DNA from: Guyanagaster necrorhizus
Taxonomy: Eukaryota; Basidiomycota; Agaricomycetes; Agaricales; Physalacriaceae
Assembly (NCBI RefSeq): GCF_019112545.1
Contig: NW_025064880.1
Span: forward strand, 212,121-230,817
Reading direction: 5' to 3'
DNA length: 18,697 nucleotides
Positions 1-10,473 of the stretch are shown piece by piece. Numbering within the stretch: position 1 is the stretch's first letter; the number at the start of each line of letters is the position of its first letter. The translations under genes and the position numbers were made by a program. The notes under the pieces were generated by a model, which saw only the letters and a list, made by a program, of their open reading frames with translations, did no database searches and was not told where the DNA came from.

Positions 1-173
1 ATGTTATTTTACAAAGTCTCTTTTGGACTTAGTATTGGTGACTAGCATGACTATCAGCTCGGAGCCTCAGCCATAGTCCTCTACTGGCTAATGATTCTCA
101 GTTACTAGCATATTCTAGTGTGTTATGCAGAATTTACAAATTATAGGGCTGGACATATAGTCTGCATATCACC
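1..173 (+). repeat. left arm of terminal inverted repeat
   Basis: Bases 1-150 are identical, base for base, to the reverse complement of 18548-18697. Bases 151-173 continue with three transitions (positions 151, 157, 161), and similarity then stops. The block does not resemble the Gypsy LTRs at 5848-6319 or 14631-15132 or the Copia LTR. The frame that continues into the gag-like reading frame of element A has two stops upstream of 118. It is open from 118 on and reads YAEFTNYRAGHIVCISP. The same frame runs into pol in the right arm. I cannot assign it to a known family. It could be a real inverted repeat or a repeat shared by both ends of an assembled contig. Confidence 0.9.
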
Positions 174-1857
174 ACTCAAGACTGAGAAGGATATCTTTGA
201 CCAGCCTGTCACTTCTCTCATCAGAGATAAGGGAGATGAGAAGCCACTGGTCGAGAGGGATAAGAATACTGAGAGCAATGGAGTGCCTCATAGGGGCAGG
301 GACATTGCCTATTTTTACCTAAAAGACACAGATGAAGAAGCACTGGAAGAAGAGATACAAAGGAGCAGAGAAGAGGAATTTGAAAGGCTGTACCAGGAGG
401 GAATAACATTCCTATGTCAAGATAATAACTGGTTATTATCCCTATTGAGAAAATTATATATTGCTGAACTATCTGAAAGACAGGAGATACTCAGGCATGC
501 TGCCACTGACTATGCAGCTAAGAGTCACAATAAGACTCATCTGGAAGATCAGCTCAGCCAACTGCTGGCCTATCAGTCACCACCTAAAGTTTGACCAATG
601 CTCAAGTCCCCATCTATCACACTGAAATGAGCCATCTATATGGCACTCTCAATCTGAAGCTAGTATTCATATTCAACCCCTTCAGTACAAACATCAGCAA
701 CCTGACTGTCTCAAACCTGAATCTGGCCTATTAGCTACTGCAATCCCTGAACAGAGGCTGGAAGCTGACTACTAGCCACTCAGCCCTCACCAGATGAAGC
801 CACAGGAAGCAGTGCCAGGAAGAAACTAATCCAGGATGACTCAGAGGTGGACCAGTTAGGATTCACCATATAGGATGAGGTGATCATGCAAAAGAAGGCA
901 GCACTTCAGGAAAGTCTCATGACTGATGATAATTCTCTCCACTCATTTCTTAGGCCACTAACTGACTGGCAATGACCACTCTTTGATGAGTGGCCAAATC
1001 TGATAGGGCTATTATCTAAAAACACCACTATATTACAGTGCAAATTAGACTTACTTCAGAAACTCTGATCTTTCAAGAGAGCATCTAATGACATTGACTG
1101 ATTCCTCATTGACTGTGAATAGTACTTCGAGGTATACATCAGCTATCTCAGAACCAATATGAATTGAGTAGTCTTCACTGCTTTATATCTTGAAGACAAA
1201 GCAAAGACTTGATGGATTTTGATTTCATCCAACTTCTGATTCACTATGAGGGGACATTACTGATATCCCTCATAGCTGGTGTTCAAACAAATGCTTTATG
1301 ACAAATTCATTGATCTGGCTGTGCAGAAAGTGCATAAACAGAAGATCAAAGAGTGAAAGATGGGAGATAGGGTGGTGACTGACTATTTCAATGAGTTGGA
1401 ATGACTTGCTAAACTTGCCAAGATACAAAATAATGTGGCAGACAATAAAAGAATAGTTGAGGCTCTCAAAAGAGGGATCTTATTCTCCTATATCACTATG
1501 ATTGCAGCCATCAGAATCAAGCAGCTGATCCCAAGAGAGTATAATGAATGAAAAGAATGGATCATCAAGATGTATAAGAAGCAACAGTGGCAGAAAGCAG
1601 AGCAAACCACTTTGCAGGACTATCAAAAGCCAAACCAACCAACCTCTAGCAAGATCATCAATGCAACCAATGCTGCTAAACTAGGACTCTTAATGGCCAG
1701 CCTGTCATACTTAGCCCAGAAGATGAGCATAGGAATTACTTACACCAGGACAGAAAAACCAATGGATATAGATCAGCTCAAAAAGGAGGAGAAGTGCTTC
1801 AACTGCAGCCAGAAGGGCCATATGTCAAAGGACTGCTCTAGAAAGAAGCAAACCTGA
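118..1857 (+). pseudogene. gag: Gypsy A gag (capsid and nucleocapsid), stop-riddled
   Basis: Gag forms the virus-like particle and its nucleocapsid part binds the element RNA. All of this region reads in frame 1. An open stretch at 118-594 (158 codons) is charged and probably helical, with an EEALEEEIQRSREEEFERLY segment. A region with many stops follows. About 1070-1550 resembles the retrotransposon gag capsid domain (FLIDCExYFEVYI, then YLEDKAKT, then VTDYFNELE). An open stretch at 1570-1857 ends in a zinc knuckle, CFNCSQKGHMSKDC at 1795-1836, with perfect CX2CX4HX4C spacing, preceded by the MDIDQL motif typical of fungal Gypsy gag. The start at 118 is only the first ATG of the open stretch; the frame before it holds two stops and lies in the inverted repeat, so the true N terminus is unknown. 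Confidence 0.8.
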
Positions 1858-2399
1858 GAAGACATTTAGATGCAAATTGCTGAGCTGCAAAAAGAAGCAG
1901 AAGAACTCAACACAGAAATAAAAATCAAGGAAGTAAAAGACAGGGTTGATCAGTGAGCAATTCCACTAGATTGGCCAAAGGACTTCATGGTATGTGACCC
2001 ATAGCTACTGGATGGACTAATAGTACTTCTGTAGTTACTCCTATACCTAAATTATGCATGCATTCAGATATACCAAATTCAACTACTATCTTGCACACCA
2101 ATGAATTGAAGTCTGAAAAAACTCAAGTGTCTGAGGGCTGGACAAGAGGAGAGACCCTTAAGGTATTACTCAAACCATTCAACACAGAATGGACATGGAA
2201 GGCTATATGAGAAGTACCAACAGAAGAAGCAGCAAAAGCTATGCTCAAAAACTGGATACATAAAATCTGAGCTAAGGAAGTTATCAATAAGATGATCAAG
2301 GGAATGAAGAAGGCTGAATGATGCCAGGCTCTTGAGTGGCTCAATGAGTTGTAAGGACCTTAAAGATATGTTTGGTGAACTAAAACCCAGAGACAGGAC
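1858..2399 (+). other. gag-protease spacer of element A
   Basis: This stretch follows the zinc knuckle and precedes the protease. It contains short open pieces in several frames and a lysine- and glutamate-rich segment just after the knuckle (AELQKEAEELNTEIKIKEVK). The reading frame moves from frame 1 to frame 3 somewhere inside it. Minus-strand open frames here (2123-2519) are serine- and leucine-rich, resemble nothing known to me, and look like shadows. I see no separate gene. Confidence 0.55.
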
Positions 2400-5300
2400 C
2401 TGACAGTTAAGGCACAGATCAAGACTCTTACAAACTAGACTATCCATGCTGTGATTATTTTGGTTGATAGCAGGTGTATCAGCAGCTTGATCAACTATGC
2501 TTTTATCAACAAGTATCAACTCCTAACCAGAGCTATGGCCACCCTTATTCTGGTCTATAATGCTGATAGAATCAAGAATTAAGCTAGTTCAATCACTGAG
2601 TTCATTGAATTATGTCTTACTATCAGCGATCACACAGAATGAATTGATCTAGCAGTCACTGACCTTAGAACCAAGAAAGTGTTCCTTGGCCATAATTGGT
2701 TAATCCACCATAATCCATTGATCAACTGAAAGATTGGAAAGATTACTTTTGCATGCTGCAAATGCTAGAAAATCCCATTCAAACTCTCCAACAAAGATTC
2801 TAAGGACAGATAGAATGAGGAGATAGAAGATGGAGAGACAATCCTTGCTGTGGATATTTAGCAGGCCTTATACATCTGAGCTATACATCATGCTAATGAC
2901 CTGGCCATGAAGGTGGCTGCTGGAAAGGAGAAAAAGATATTTGAAGAGATAGTGTCAGAATAGGTATGAGACTACTGAGACCTCTTCAACAAAGAGAGTT
3001 TCAACAAGCTACCAGAAGCCAAATCATAGGATTATGCCATCAAACTGATCTCCAATGCAAACACCAATCTAAACTGCAAGACCTACCCTCTCAGGAATCA
3101 TGAATAACAAGAACTTGACAAATTCCTGGATGAGAATCTATCCAGCAGGAGGATCTGACTGTCCAAGTCACTAATAGCATCACTGTTCTTCTTTGTCAAG
3201 AAGAAGGACAGTAAACTCTGACCAGTATAAGACTACTGCAAGCTGAATGAGATGATCATTAAAAACTGATATCCACTCTCTCTGATCTCAGAATTGATGG
3301 ACAAACTGCAGGAGGCAAGATATTACATCAAGCTGGATGTATGGTGGAGATACAATAATATCCACATCAAAGAAGATGACAAGTGGAAGGCTGCCTTCTG
3401 AATGAACTAAGGGCTGTTCAAGCCAACCATCATGTTCTTTGGACTCATAAATTCACCAGCAACCTTCCAATAGATGATGAATAACATATTCACTATTTAT
3501 CTTGATGATATTCTAATTATGTCAAAAACTATTGAAGAACATTAATGACTAGTGTGACAGGTCCTAGCTTTGATGAGGAAGCACAGACTATTTTTGAAGG
3601 TGGAGAAGTGTGAGTTTGAGATGTTAGAAATAGAGTACCTCAAAGTGATTATAAGTGAGAGGAGCATTCGCATAGATCCAATTAAAGTCACTAGAGTAAT
3701 TGAATGGCCAGAACCAACAAAAAAGAAGGAGCTGCAATTCTTCTTAGGATTCACTAACTTCTACTGCTGATTCATCAGAGACTACAGCAAAATCATCAGG
3801 CCTATAACACAGCTAACCAGGAATACCCCCTGGATATGAGGACAATCACAACAATCAGTATTTGACAATCTGAAGTGATCATTGACCAAGAACATTGTGT
3901 TAGCCATTTCAGATTAAGATGGTAGATTCTGTGTAGAAGCAGATTCAAGTGAAGAAGCAATCAGAGCTGTATTATTTCAAGAACAGGAGGGGAAATAGCA
4001 GTCCATAGCCTTTTTCTCTAAGGCTCTCACAGTAACAGAGTGGAACTACAAGATATATGACAAAGAGCTACTCATCATAATGTTCATCCTTGAGGAATGG
4101 TGCCACTACCTCATCAGGACAGTCCAAACTTTTGAGATTTGGACTGACTATCAAAACCTCTGGTATTTCTGACAACCCCAAAAGCTTAACCACCAGCAAG
4201 CCCACTGAGTAACAGAGCTCAGTCAGTATGCATATATGCTACATCACAAAGCAAGAAGGCTGATCTTCTTAGCAGAAGAGCTGATCACAACCAAAGAAGA
4301 CATGACAATAAAAGAGTGATACTATTATGGCTGAAATATTTCCATGCCATGATAATGCCTACAGAAGAAGAGATCTATGAACAGATCAAAAGTGTAACCA
4401 GGAACACCAGCAAGTGGGACCAATGAGTGGCTCTATCTCTGAATCATGAGCAAGAAATGACTAAGGAGGACAAAATGATCTGCTATAATGGGTGGATCTA
4501 CATACTACAAGATCAAGCACTATATAGCAAAATCATCACTATATGTTATGATTATGCAACTCAGAGACACCTGAGGATAGTGAAGACCAAGGAATTAATA
4601 CTATATAAATACTGATAGCTAAAAATAAAACAAAACATTGAGCACTATATTAAGGGGTGTGAAGCTTGCCAGAGGAAAAAGACAATGATGCAAGTCCAAC
4701 CAGCACTATTGCATCCTAATGAAGTCCTATCAACTCTCTGGATCTATATCTCAGTGGATATAGTCACTGGACTCCCAGATTGTAATAGATATGATGCTAT
4801 CATTATCATAGTTGATCAATTTTCTAAAGTGGTCATTCTGATTGCTTGTTTCACAGAGCTGACTTCAGAGGAATAGGCCAAGATTCTATGCAATGAGGTT
4901 TATACAAAATATGGAATGCTGCAAACAGTCATTTTAGACTGAGGACTCTAATTCATCTCTAAATCCTTAGATGACCTGTACAAGCTCCTAAACATCTGCT
5001 GAAATGCCTCAACCACATACCAACCACAAACCAACAGACAAACAGAGAGGGTTAACTAAGAAGTGGAAAAGTATCTCCGCCTCTTTATTAACTACTGACA
5101 GGACAATTGAGTTGAATGACTAGCTCTTGCAGCCTTCTAACATGATAACCATATCCACTTAGCAATCAGCAAAACACCATTCTTTATTAACTACAGATGA
5201 CATCTACATGTGACAGAAACAATGCACTCCCACACAACTATGCCAGCTTCTTCCAATTTCACCAGGACCATAGTGAAAATCTATGATGAAACACACATTG

Positions 5301-5814
5301 TATTAGAAAAAGCTGCAAGCACCATAAAAAATGTTACAACTTTCATCAATGTCCAGTCCACTCCTATTCCATCAACAATAAAGTCTGACTCAATACTAGC
5401 AACTTATATCTTCTACACCTAAAATAGAAGCTTAATGATAAATGCACAGGACTTTTCTCTATCTTAGCAAAGATCAGAGCCTTAGCATATTAACTCCATC
5501 TTCCAAACCACTGGTGGATACATGATATCTTCAATAAAGCATTATTAACACCATACATTGCATCTGCATTCTCTAATCAGAAACAATCATCTCTACTACT
5601 GTCTGATCTGATCAATGATAAAAAACACTATGAAATTAATTAAATACTGGATCACAAGCTATGCAAAGTCAAAGCACAAGAGGGCAGAACAATGATTACC
5701 ATTGACTATCTGGTCAGCTGGAAGGGCTACAGTCTGAAATCTAACCAGTGGGTAAATAAAAAACAGATGGACACAGTGGATGCTATACAAGATTATGAAT
5801 TATCTCTGAATTAA
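2400..5814 (+). pseudogene. pol: Gypsy A pol: protease, RT, RNase H, integrase, chromodomain
   Basis: Pol cleaves the polyprotein, copies the RNA and inserts the cDNA. The protease (about 2400-2720) keeps a VDSR triad region and a FLGHNWLIHHNP motif. The reverse transcriptase (about 3180-3770) has [20 protein letters not shown] and the catalytic YLDD at 3498-3509. Against copy B it lacks nine codons just before YLDD (near 3490). RNase H (about 3900-4170) keeps VEADSS, the YDKELL glutamate and WTDYQNL. A 13-base loss near 4250, compared with B, shifts the frame. The integrase (4427-5200) has a remnant zinc domain ending in CEACQRKK, a first aspartate in SVDIVTGLP and a second in VILD. The chromodomain (about 5690-5790) reads YLVSWKGYSLKSNQWV and ends at a TAA at 5812-5814. 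About 5425-5600 is a degraded linker. The product is not functional because of stops and frameshifts. Confidence 0.9.
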
Positions 5815-5834
5815 GCTATTGGGATGATAGTCTT

Positions 5835-5847
5835 AAAGAGAGAGTAA
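5835..5847 (+). promoter_or_regulatory. polypurine tract of element A
   Basis: AAAGAGAGAGTAA lies immediately before the 3' LTR. This is where plus-strand DNA synthesis is primed in LTR elements. The same block, preceded by GATGATNGTCTTAA, lies before the 3' LTRs of copies D and B on the minus strand. Confidence 0.75.
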
Positions 5848-6319
5848 TGTTATGATTTTTTCTATATTTTCTTTCTTTTAGCTTAGATTAACCCCTATTT
5901 ATGCTTAGTCAGAGCATCCAACTTGAGTGCTTAAGACCATAAGACTGGCTTTGCCATCACAATAAGCTCAGTTGGTCATTGTCTTTTGATACAACATAGT
6001 TGCCCAATAATGCACAATCTCACTATTGAAGGATATCATGATGCTTAAGGATAATAAGCATAATAGTATGCAGACACATAATAAGTAGTGGTATATATAG
6101 CAACCACAGACTGTAGTATATAAGATAGCTTGCTCTCACTAGTAACCTCAGCTTTGAGCTAAAGTTTATTCTTATACTATTCTATCTTCAAGTCAATCCT
6201 AAAAGGCCTTGTATCACTATGATCAACAATCACATTAGTGAACTCTGATATTCCACTTGAAGTGTGAAGTGATATCAGTTTATCACATGTTTACAATCAC
6301 ATAAAGCTTAGGTCTAACA
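5848..6319 (+). repeat. 3' LTR of element A (472 bp)
   Basis: The LTR starts TGTTATGATT directly after the polypurine tract and ends GGTCTAACA, giving TGTTA...TAACA short inverted ends. It shares blocks such as TTATGCTTAGTCAGAGC and CATTGTCTTTTGAT with the LTRs of C and the solo copy. The flanking five bases on the right are GCATC (6320-6324). The left partner of this target duplication is outside the window. Confidence 0.9.
6117..6162 (+). promoter_or_regulatory. LTR core promoter: TATA box and conserved RNA start block
   Basis: TATATAAG at 6117-6124 is followed 32 bases later by CAGCTTTGAGCTAA (6149-6162). That block is the best-conserved stretch across the five Gypsy LTRs (also 10300-10313 plus; 7368-7381, 13895-13908 and 14785-14798 minus). 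The spacing fits the RNA start (beginning of the R region). That it is the start is an inference. Confidence 0.6.
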
Positions 6320-6690
6320 GCATCATATAACTTATCATAGTGAAGGGCTTCTCTCTATGCTTGTTCTTCTGCTCAGTCAAGGTCTTAGAGGATCTTCTTA
6401 TTGGCTGCTCTGAGCTCTTCTTTAGTGAAGTCTCTGGAATAATGATCAATGATGTCTTAGACAGTTGGTTCTCAGCTGGTGTATCCTCTTCCAGACTCTA
6501 TGTCTGGAAAATAAGAGGTTTCAGATTGGAGGTGCAGACTGAACTGCAGAGTTGTGTAGAGGGATTCATGTCCAGAGTTTATGGGTGAATTAGGTTCAGA
6601 TCTTAGAGCCATTCTAGTGGCATCAAGAGAGTCTCTAGTGTGGTCTTCAATGCCATATGCTGAGAGAGAGAGATTATTAGAGGGCACATC
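6320..6690 (-). pseudogene. gag: Gypsy C gag N-terminal fragment
   Basis: Minus-strand frame from an ATG at 6687, open to 6472, then two stops, then a charged stretch read through to the junction with A. The stretch DIIDHYSRDFTKEEL in C lines up with DIAYFYLKDTDEEAL of A (about 304-348), so both are likely the same part of gag. In A the sequence upstream of this point does not match C and is partly the 173-base inverted repeat. No catalytic motif is expected here. The plus-strand open frame at 6340-6588 is a shadow of this region. Assignment rests on the short alignment and on position after an LTR and leader. Confidence 0.6.
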
Positions 6691-7195
6691 ATCAAAGAAG
6701 TTGTTCAGAAGGTCTTAGTCCTTTCAGTTGGGAACTGGAGAGAACCTCAGCAGAACCCACAGGTTTCTGAAGCTTATGAGTTAATCATTCTAGTTTCTGC
6801 TGCTTCTTATTATGGGTCAAGGAAGGTATCTGTATCTCATCTCCTTTTGCAAAGCACTTCTCAGATTTATTCCTCTAGGCTTGGTTTGGAGTATGGCTTC
6901 TGTCATGGGCTGGTAGGAGGCTTGAGAAGAGTTTGAGATGCTGTAAAAGGGGAGGTCAGAGGTGACATTTCTGAAGATTCATTGTATCTGTTGGAACTCT
7001 TAGTAGTGCCTGACTGCCCAAGCAGTGATTGATTATTATTCTTGATAAAGCTGTATAATCACTAGAAGTCCTAGAAGTGTTCCAATGATAGAAGCTAAGA
7101 GGTCAAAGAATTCACAGTTAAAGTTCAGAGATGATAGATTGATCAAGGACATTCAGTTTCTTTCATGCTTATTGTGCATGAAGAAAGAGAATTTA
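6691..7195 (-). other. leader or early gag region of element C
   Basis: Between the primer-binding-like site and the gag start of C. Short minus-strand open pieces exist (for example NVTSDLPFYSISNSSQASYQ), but none is long or recognisable, and frames change. It may include the true gag N terminus. No other gene is visible. Confidence 0.45.
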
Positions 7196-7209
7196 CAGCT
7201 TCAAGCTAA
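7196..7209 (-). promoter_or_regulatory. self-priming type primer-binding site of element C
   Basis: One base after the 5' LTR ends (7211), the minus strand reads TTAGCTTGAAGCTG. Its complement, CAGCTTCAAGCTAA, matches 13 of 14 bases of the conserved block inside the same LTR (CAGCTTTAAGCTAA, 7381-7368), the single difference being a transition. That block sits 34 bases after a TATA box (7415-7408), where the RNA should start. In Tf1 and sushi-type elements the 5' end of the RNA folds back to prime reverse transcription in this way. I saw no obvious match to a tRNA 3' end. Confidence 0.65.
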
Positions 7210-7210
7210 T

Positions 7211-7678
7211 TGTTGGACTCAAGCTGCATGTGATTGTAGACATGTGATATACTGATATCACTTTGTATTTGAGTGTTTCATCAGAGTCCACTTGATGTGA
7301 CTATTGATTGTTATGCTACAAGACTTTTTAGAATTAGCTTGAGAGTAGAATGGTGTAAAGATAAACTTTAGCTTAAAGCTGGAGTTTAGCCAGTGAGAGC
7401 AAGCTTTTTTATATACTATACAGTGTTGTACTAATTTATACTACTTATTGTGCACTGCTGAGTCCCTTGTGCCCATTGTCCTTAGGCATTGCTACCATCT
7501 ATAAAAATTCAATTGTGCATTGTCAATTATTATTGCATATTGAAAGACAATGACTGATTCAGCTTATTGTGATGACTAAGCTAATCCCATGGTCTTTAAG
7601 TGCTGAGGTTAATACTCTGACTAAGCATAAATAGGAGTTTAGTCATGTAAAAGAAAAGAAAGAGTAAAAATCATAACA
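7211..7678 (-). repeat. 5' LTR of element C (468 bp)
   Basis: On the minus strand it starts TGTTATGATTTTTAC and ends GAGTCCAACA. It shares the family blocks TTATGCTTAGTCAGAG, the TATA box (minus, 7415-7408) and the RNA start block (7381-7368). It belongs to the same sub-type as the LTRs at 5848-6319 and 10010-10468. It is placed as a 5' LTR because a leader and gag follow it and no polypurine tract precedes it. Confidence 0.85.
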
Positions 7679-8622
7679 ATCTTTTATGATAGTATTTTAT
7701 TATTCCACTCTTACTAAGCTTTCTACCTCTAAAGGAGGACTTTTTTCTGTCAGAGATAGTTTATATAGATCTGCATTATTAGCTGCAGCAGCTTTGTCCT
7801 CCAAGGATATCAAAGTCCTCAGAGTATTTTCCTATAGCTCTTTCTTTTCAGTCATCATCAGGAGAGAAATATATCTTATGAGGCATTGCTTATTCTATTC
7901 AATTCTGCTTATAAGCACTTGAGTCCTTGACTTTCTTATTATTGGATGAGATTTCTATCTGGTGTTTTTGCATACTGGTTTCTTGAATAGCAAGCAGTTG
8001 ATATTTATTATTAGTACTTACAGAAATGTGTTTAATAGTAGTAGATATAGTGTCTGAGTGTGAATACACTAAGTTAGTATCTGTTGAGATTTGGACTTTA
8101 TCCAGAGTACATGCTTGTAAGATCTTTAGATTACAAACTCCTGAGGAGTTTCTCCATTGACTTTTTATATTTATACTAGACTACACCTTTTCTAGTAATT
8201 TCTATCTAATTTCTTCAATTTTCTTTAAATTCTTTTCTTACTCAGCATGCTAGAATACCAGATTGCTTGAATTCTCTCACAGATTCTAATAGTATCATTT
8301 GCTTGCATATTTAAGAAAATGTCTGTAGCCTGCTTGTGTATATATCAAGAGACTACTTGCCAAAACCCTCCTGAGATTCAGTGGCCTTTATCTGATTTAA
8401 CTTCTCATGCATCTTTTTAGCATCTTGCTTCTTCTGATACATCTTATCTCTATTCTAAGAACTTTATCTCATATACCTTTCATAGCACTATTATTTCAGA
8501 TGTTAAAGTGTCAAGGGTGATGCATAGGTTGCAGAGATAGTAGGATTTTAAGCATGTTGAAATTTAAATAGAACATATTATTATCTGGATGATCTAAATT
8601 GATGGTGAACTTGCTCTCTATA
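7679..8622 (-). pseudogene. unrecognised coding remnant E, left part
   Basis: This lies between the C LTR and the left LTR of the Copia element. Minus-strand translation gives patches that look like protein but need several frames: ESKFTINLDHPDNNMFYLNF near 8617-8560, SHSDTISTTIKHISVSTNNK and SSNNKKVKDSSAYKQN near 8080-7910, and SLEDKAAAANNADLYKLSLT near 7815-7750. No motif that I know is present. It could be gag of another retroelement or a dead host gene. The plus-strand open frame 7686-7922 has no support. The fragment appears to continue across the Copia insertion at 13632-13739. Confidence 0.4.
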
Positions 8623-8826
8623 TGTTGAAAGTACAGAGGAGAGTACAGTATAGAGAATTAGATTAGTTTCTTGAGAGAGAGACATTATACTTATATACAT
8701 TTCATATTACTTCAAGAGCTTTCTATATATTATATAAATCCTGATCATGGTCTAAGTCAGCTGCTGTTGATTGTTATAGTGTCTTTGAGTAGATTCTCAT
8801 ACTCACTCAGGATTGCCATCCCAACA
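8623..8826 (-). repeat. 3' LTR of the Copia element (204 bp)
   Basis: On the plus strand it runs TGTTGAAAGTACAG to CCATCCCAACA, with TGTTG...CAACA ends. It aligns over its full length with 13427-13631. On its inner side a purine-rich GAGAGAGTG (minus, 8835-8827) abuts it and fits a polypurine tract. Confidence 0.88.
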
Positions 8827-10004
8827 CACTCTCTCAATTCTGAGTTTTTAGAATATCTGCAGATAGATACTCATATAATGGTCTTGGTAGGCCTTTAGTG
8901 AATATATCTGCTAAGTTCTTCTCTGATGCATAATGCTAAACTTTGACTTTGTTTAAAGCCATGTGCTTATGAACAAAGTGATATCATATGTCTACATGCT
9001 TCAATCATGTATAGAATATAGAGTTCTTAGCAAATTTGATTGCTGATTAATTATTGATAAAAATAGTAGTTACAGCATAAGATAGCAATTTTAATTCAGT
9101 TAAGAGTGCTTATAGCCAAATTACTTTTCAGATTGTATGTGTGAGAGCCATATACTCTGCTTTCATAGTGGATAAGACTACAGTGGGCTGTTTTTTTTGA
9201 GCTCTAAGTAATAGCACTCTCTGCATAGATACAGATATAATCAGATGTTGATCTTTTATCTGTTCTGTCTTCTCCTCAGTCTGAATCTGAATAAGGTATC
9301 AGTTCATTCATAGTCCCTCCATATATGATTCTGAAGTCTAGAGTCCCCTTCAGATAGCAGAAAACTCACTTCAAGACTGTGACATGCTCAGCAGCCAGAT
9401 TCTGCATGTACTTGCTTAATTTGGTGATAGCATGTGCAATGTCAGGCTGGAATCCATTAGCCATATATATCAGTGATCTGACACCAGTATAGTAATATTG
9501 TCTGATGGCTGTGTCAATGCCTTATAGGTCTCCTGTCAGAATTTTCTCTAAATATACATTTGGATCTATAGGCATTTTGACTAGTTTGCAGTCATTCATG
9601 CTCATTTGCTTGAGTACTTTTAGAATATATGCCTTCTGAGATGGAGTGATAGTGTCTTTATTCTGATTCCTATCTATCTTCATGCTCAATATATATTGAA
9701 TCTTTTTTATGTCTGTGACATTTAGCTTCTTCTTAAGCTCTTCTTTTATGTTAGACATAGTTTTATTATCTGAGGTAAGCAGTGTCATATCATCAACATG
9801 TATATCTATGATTATAGAATCAGAACTCATTTGTCTGATATACACACATTGATCACTGATCAATCTGATGTATCCTAGTCTCAAAAATATAGCATTTAAT
9901 TTATCATTCCAAACTTGGCCAGATTTCTTGAGTCTATAATGCATTAATTTGAGGTGTGCTGCTTTTTCACTCTTATTTGAATATTCAGAGAGCTGTGCTA
10001 TATA

Positions 10005-10473
10005 AATAGTGTTATAATTTTTTTATTATTTCTTCACATCAACTCCTATTTATGCTTAGTCAGAGTGCCTATACCAGTGCTTAAGACCATGAGATGGGCT
10101 TAGTCAGCACAACAAGCCTAGTCAGTCATTGTCTTTTGATGCAACAGCATTGCTCAACAATGCATAATAGACCTTTTATAAGCAGTAATAATGCTCAAGG
10201 ACAAAGAGCATGATAACCATGATAGATATAATAGTAAGTAGTATTTATATCACTATAGATGAAATATATATAAGTAGGACAGCTCTTGCTGATACACTCC
10301 AGCTTTGAGCTAAAGTTTATTCACTCTCATTCTACTCTTGAGCTATTCTATAAAGTCTTAAAGCACTTGACAAACTAGATATGACAAGTGGACTCTGACA
10401 CAAAGGTTTGAATGTGAAATCATGTCAGTTTATCACATGTTTAGATCATATATAGCTTGAGTCTAACAAATAG
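10005..10473 (+). mobile_element. solo Gypsy LTR insertion with 5-bp target duplication
   Basis: AATAG occurs at 10005-10009 and again at 10469-10473, directly flanking a complete LTR. This is the signature of an LTR element insertion later reduced to one LTR by recombination. Removing 464 bases (the 459-bp LTR plus one AATAG) brings the two halves of the Copia reverse transcriptase into one frame: 770 bases separate the minus-strand starts at 10714 and 9944, and 770 minus 464 is 306, a multiple of three. Confidence 0.95.
10010..10468 (+). repeat. solo LTR of the Gypsy family (459 bp)
   Basis: It starts TGTTATAATTTTTT and ends GAGTCTAACA. It shares TTATGCTTAGTCAGAG, GTCATTGTCTTTTGAT, a TATA box (10267-10274) and the RNA start block CAGCTTTGAGCTAA (10300-10313) with the LTR of A, and is closer to A and C than to D and B. 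Confidence 0.93.

Larger units (their letters stand above)
174..6319 (+). mobile_element. Gypsy-type chromovirus A, decayed, no 5' LTR in window
   Basis: The domain order is gag, CCHC knuckle, protease, reverse transcriptase, RNase H, integrase, chromodomain, polypurine tract, LTR. This is the Ty3/Gypsy order with a chromovirus integrase. The reading frame changes at least three times: frame 1 for gag, frame 3 from about 2400 to 4250, frame 2 from about 4250 to 5420, and frame 1 again for the chromodomain. Many in-frame stops are present. The 3' LTR is intact in outline at 5848-6319. No 5' LTR or leader is seen; at its left the gag-like region abuts the 173-base inverted repeat. CpG is almost absent, which suggests an old copy. 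A lies within element C, whose gag continues directly after 6319. Confidence 0.88.
6320..7678 (-). mobile_element. 5' part of Gypsy element C, truncated by element A
   Basis: Reading leftward on the minus strand, an LTR (7678-7211) is followed by a primer-binding-like site, a leader and a gag start that breaks off at 6320, exactly where the 3' LTR of A ends. The orientation is opposite to A. The simplest reading is that A inserted into the gag of C. The rest of C would then lie beyond the left edge of the window. The bases right of the LTR are ATCTT (7679-7683); its matching target copy is not in the window. Confidence 0.75.

Noticed and set aside
1..150. Inverted terminal block as a Gypsy LTR fragment
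   Set aside because: It lacks the family termini, the TATA box, the CAGCTTTGAGCTAA block and the GCTTAGTCAGAG block, and does not align with any of the five LTRs.
2123..2519. Two overlapping minus-strand open frames, one hydrophobic
   Set aside because: They lie within the gag-protease spacer and protease of element A, have low complexity, and are best seen as shadows.
6340..6588. Plus-strand open frame of 82 codons
   Set aside because: It overlaps, on the opposite strand, the gag fragment of element C, which aligns with gag of A. The plus-strand product has no recognisable motif.
7686..7922. Plus-strand open frame of 78 codons starting near the C LTR
   Set aside because: No motif, no upstream signal that I trust, and the minus strand of the same stretch shows protein-like patches. 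Not reported as a gene.
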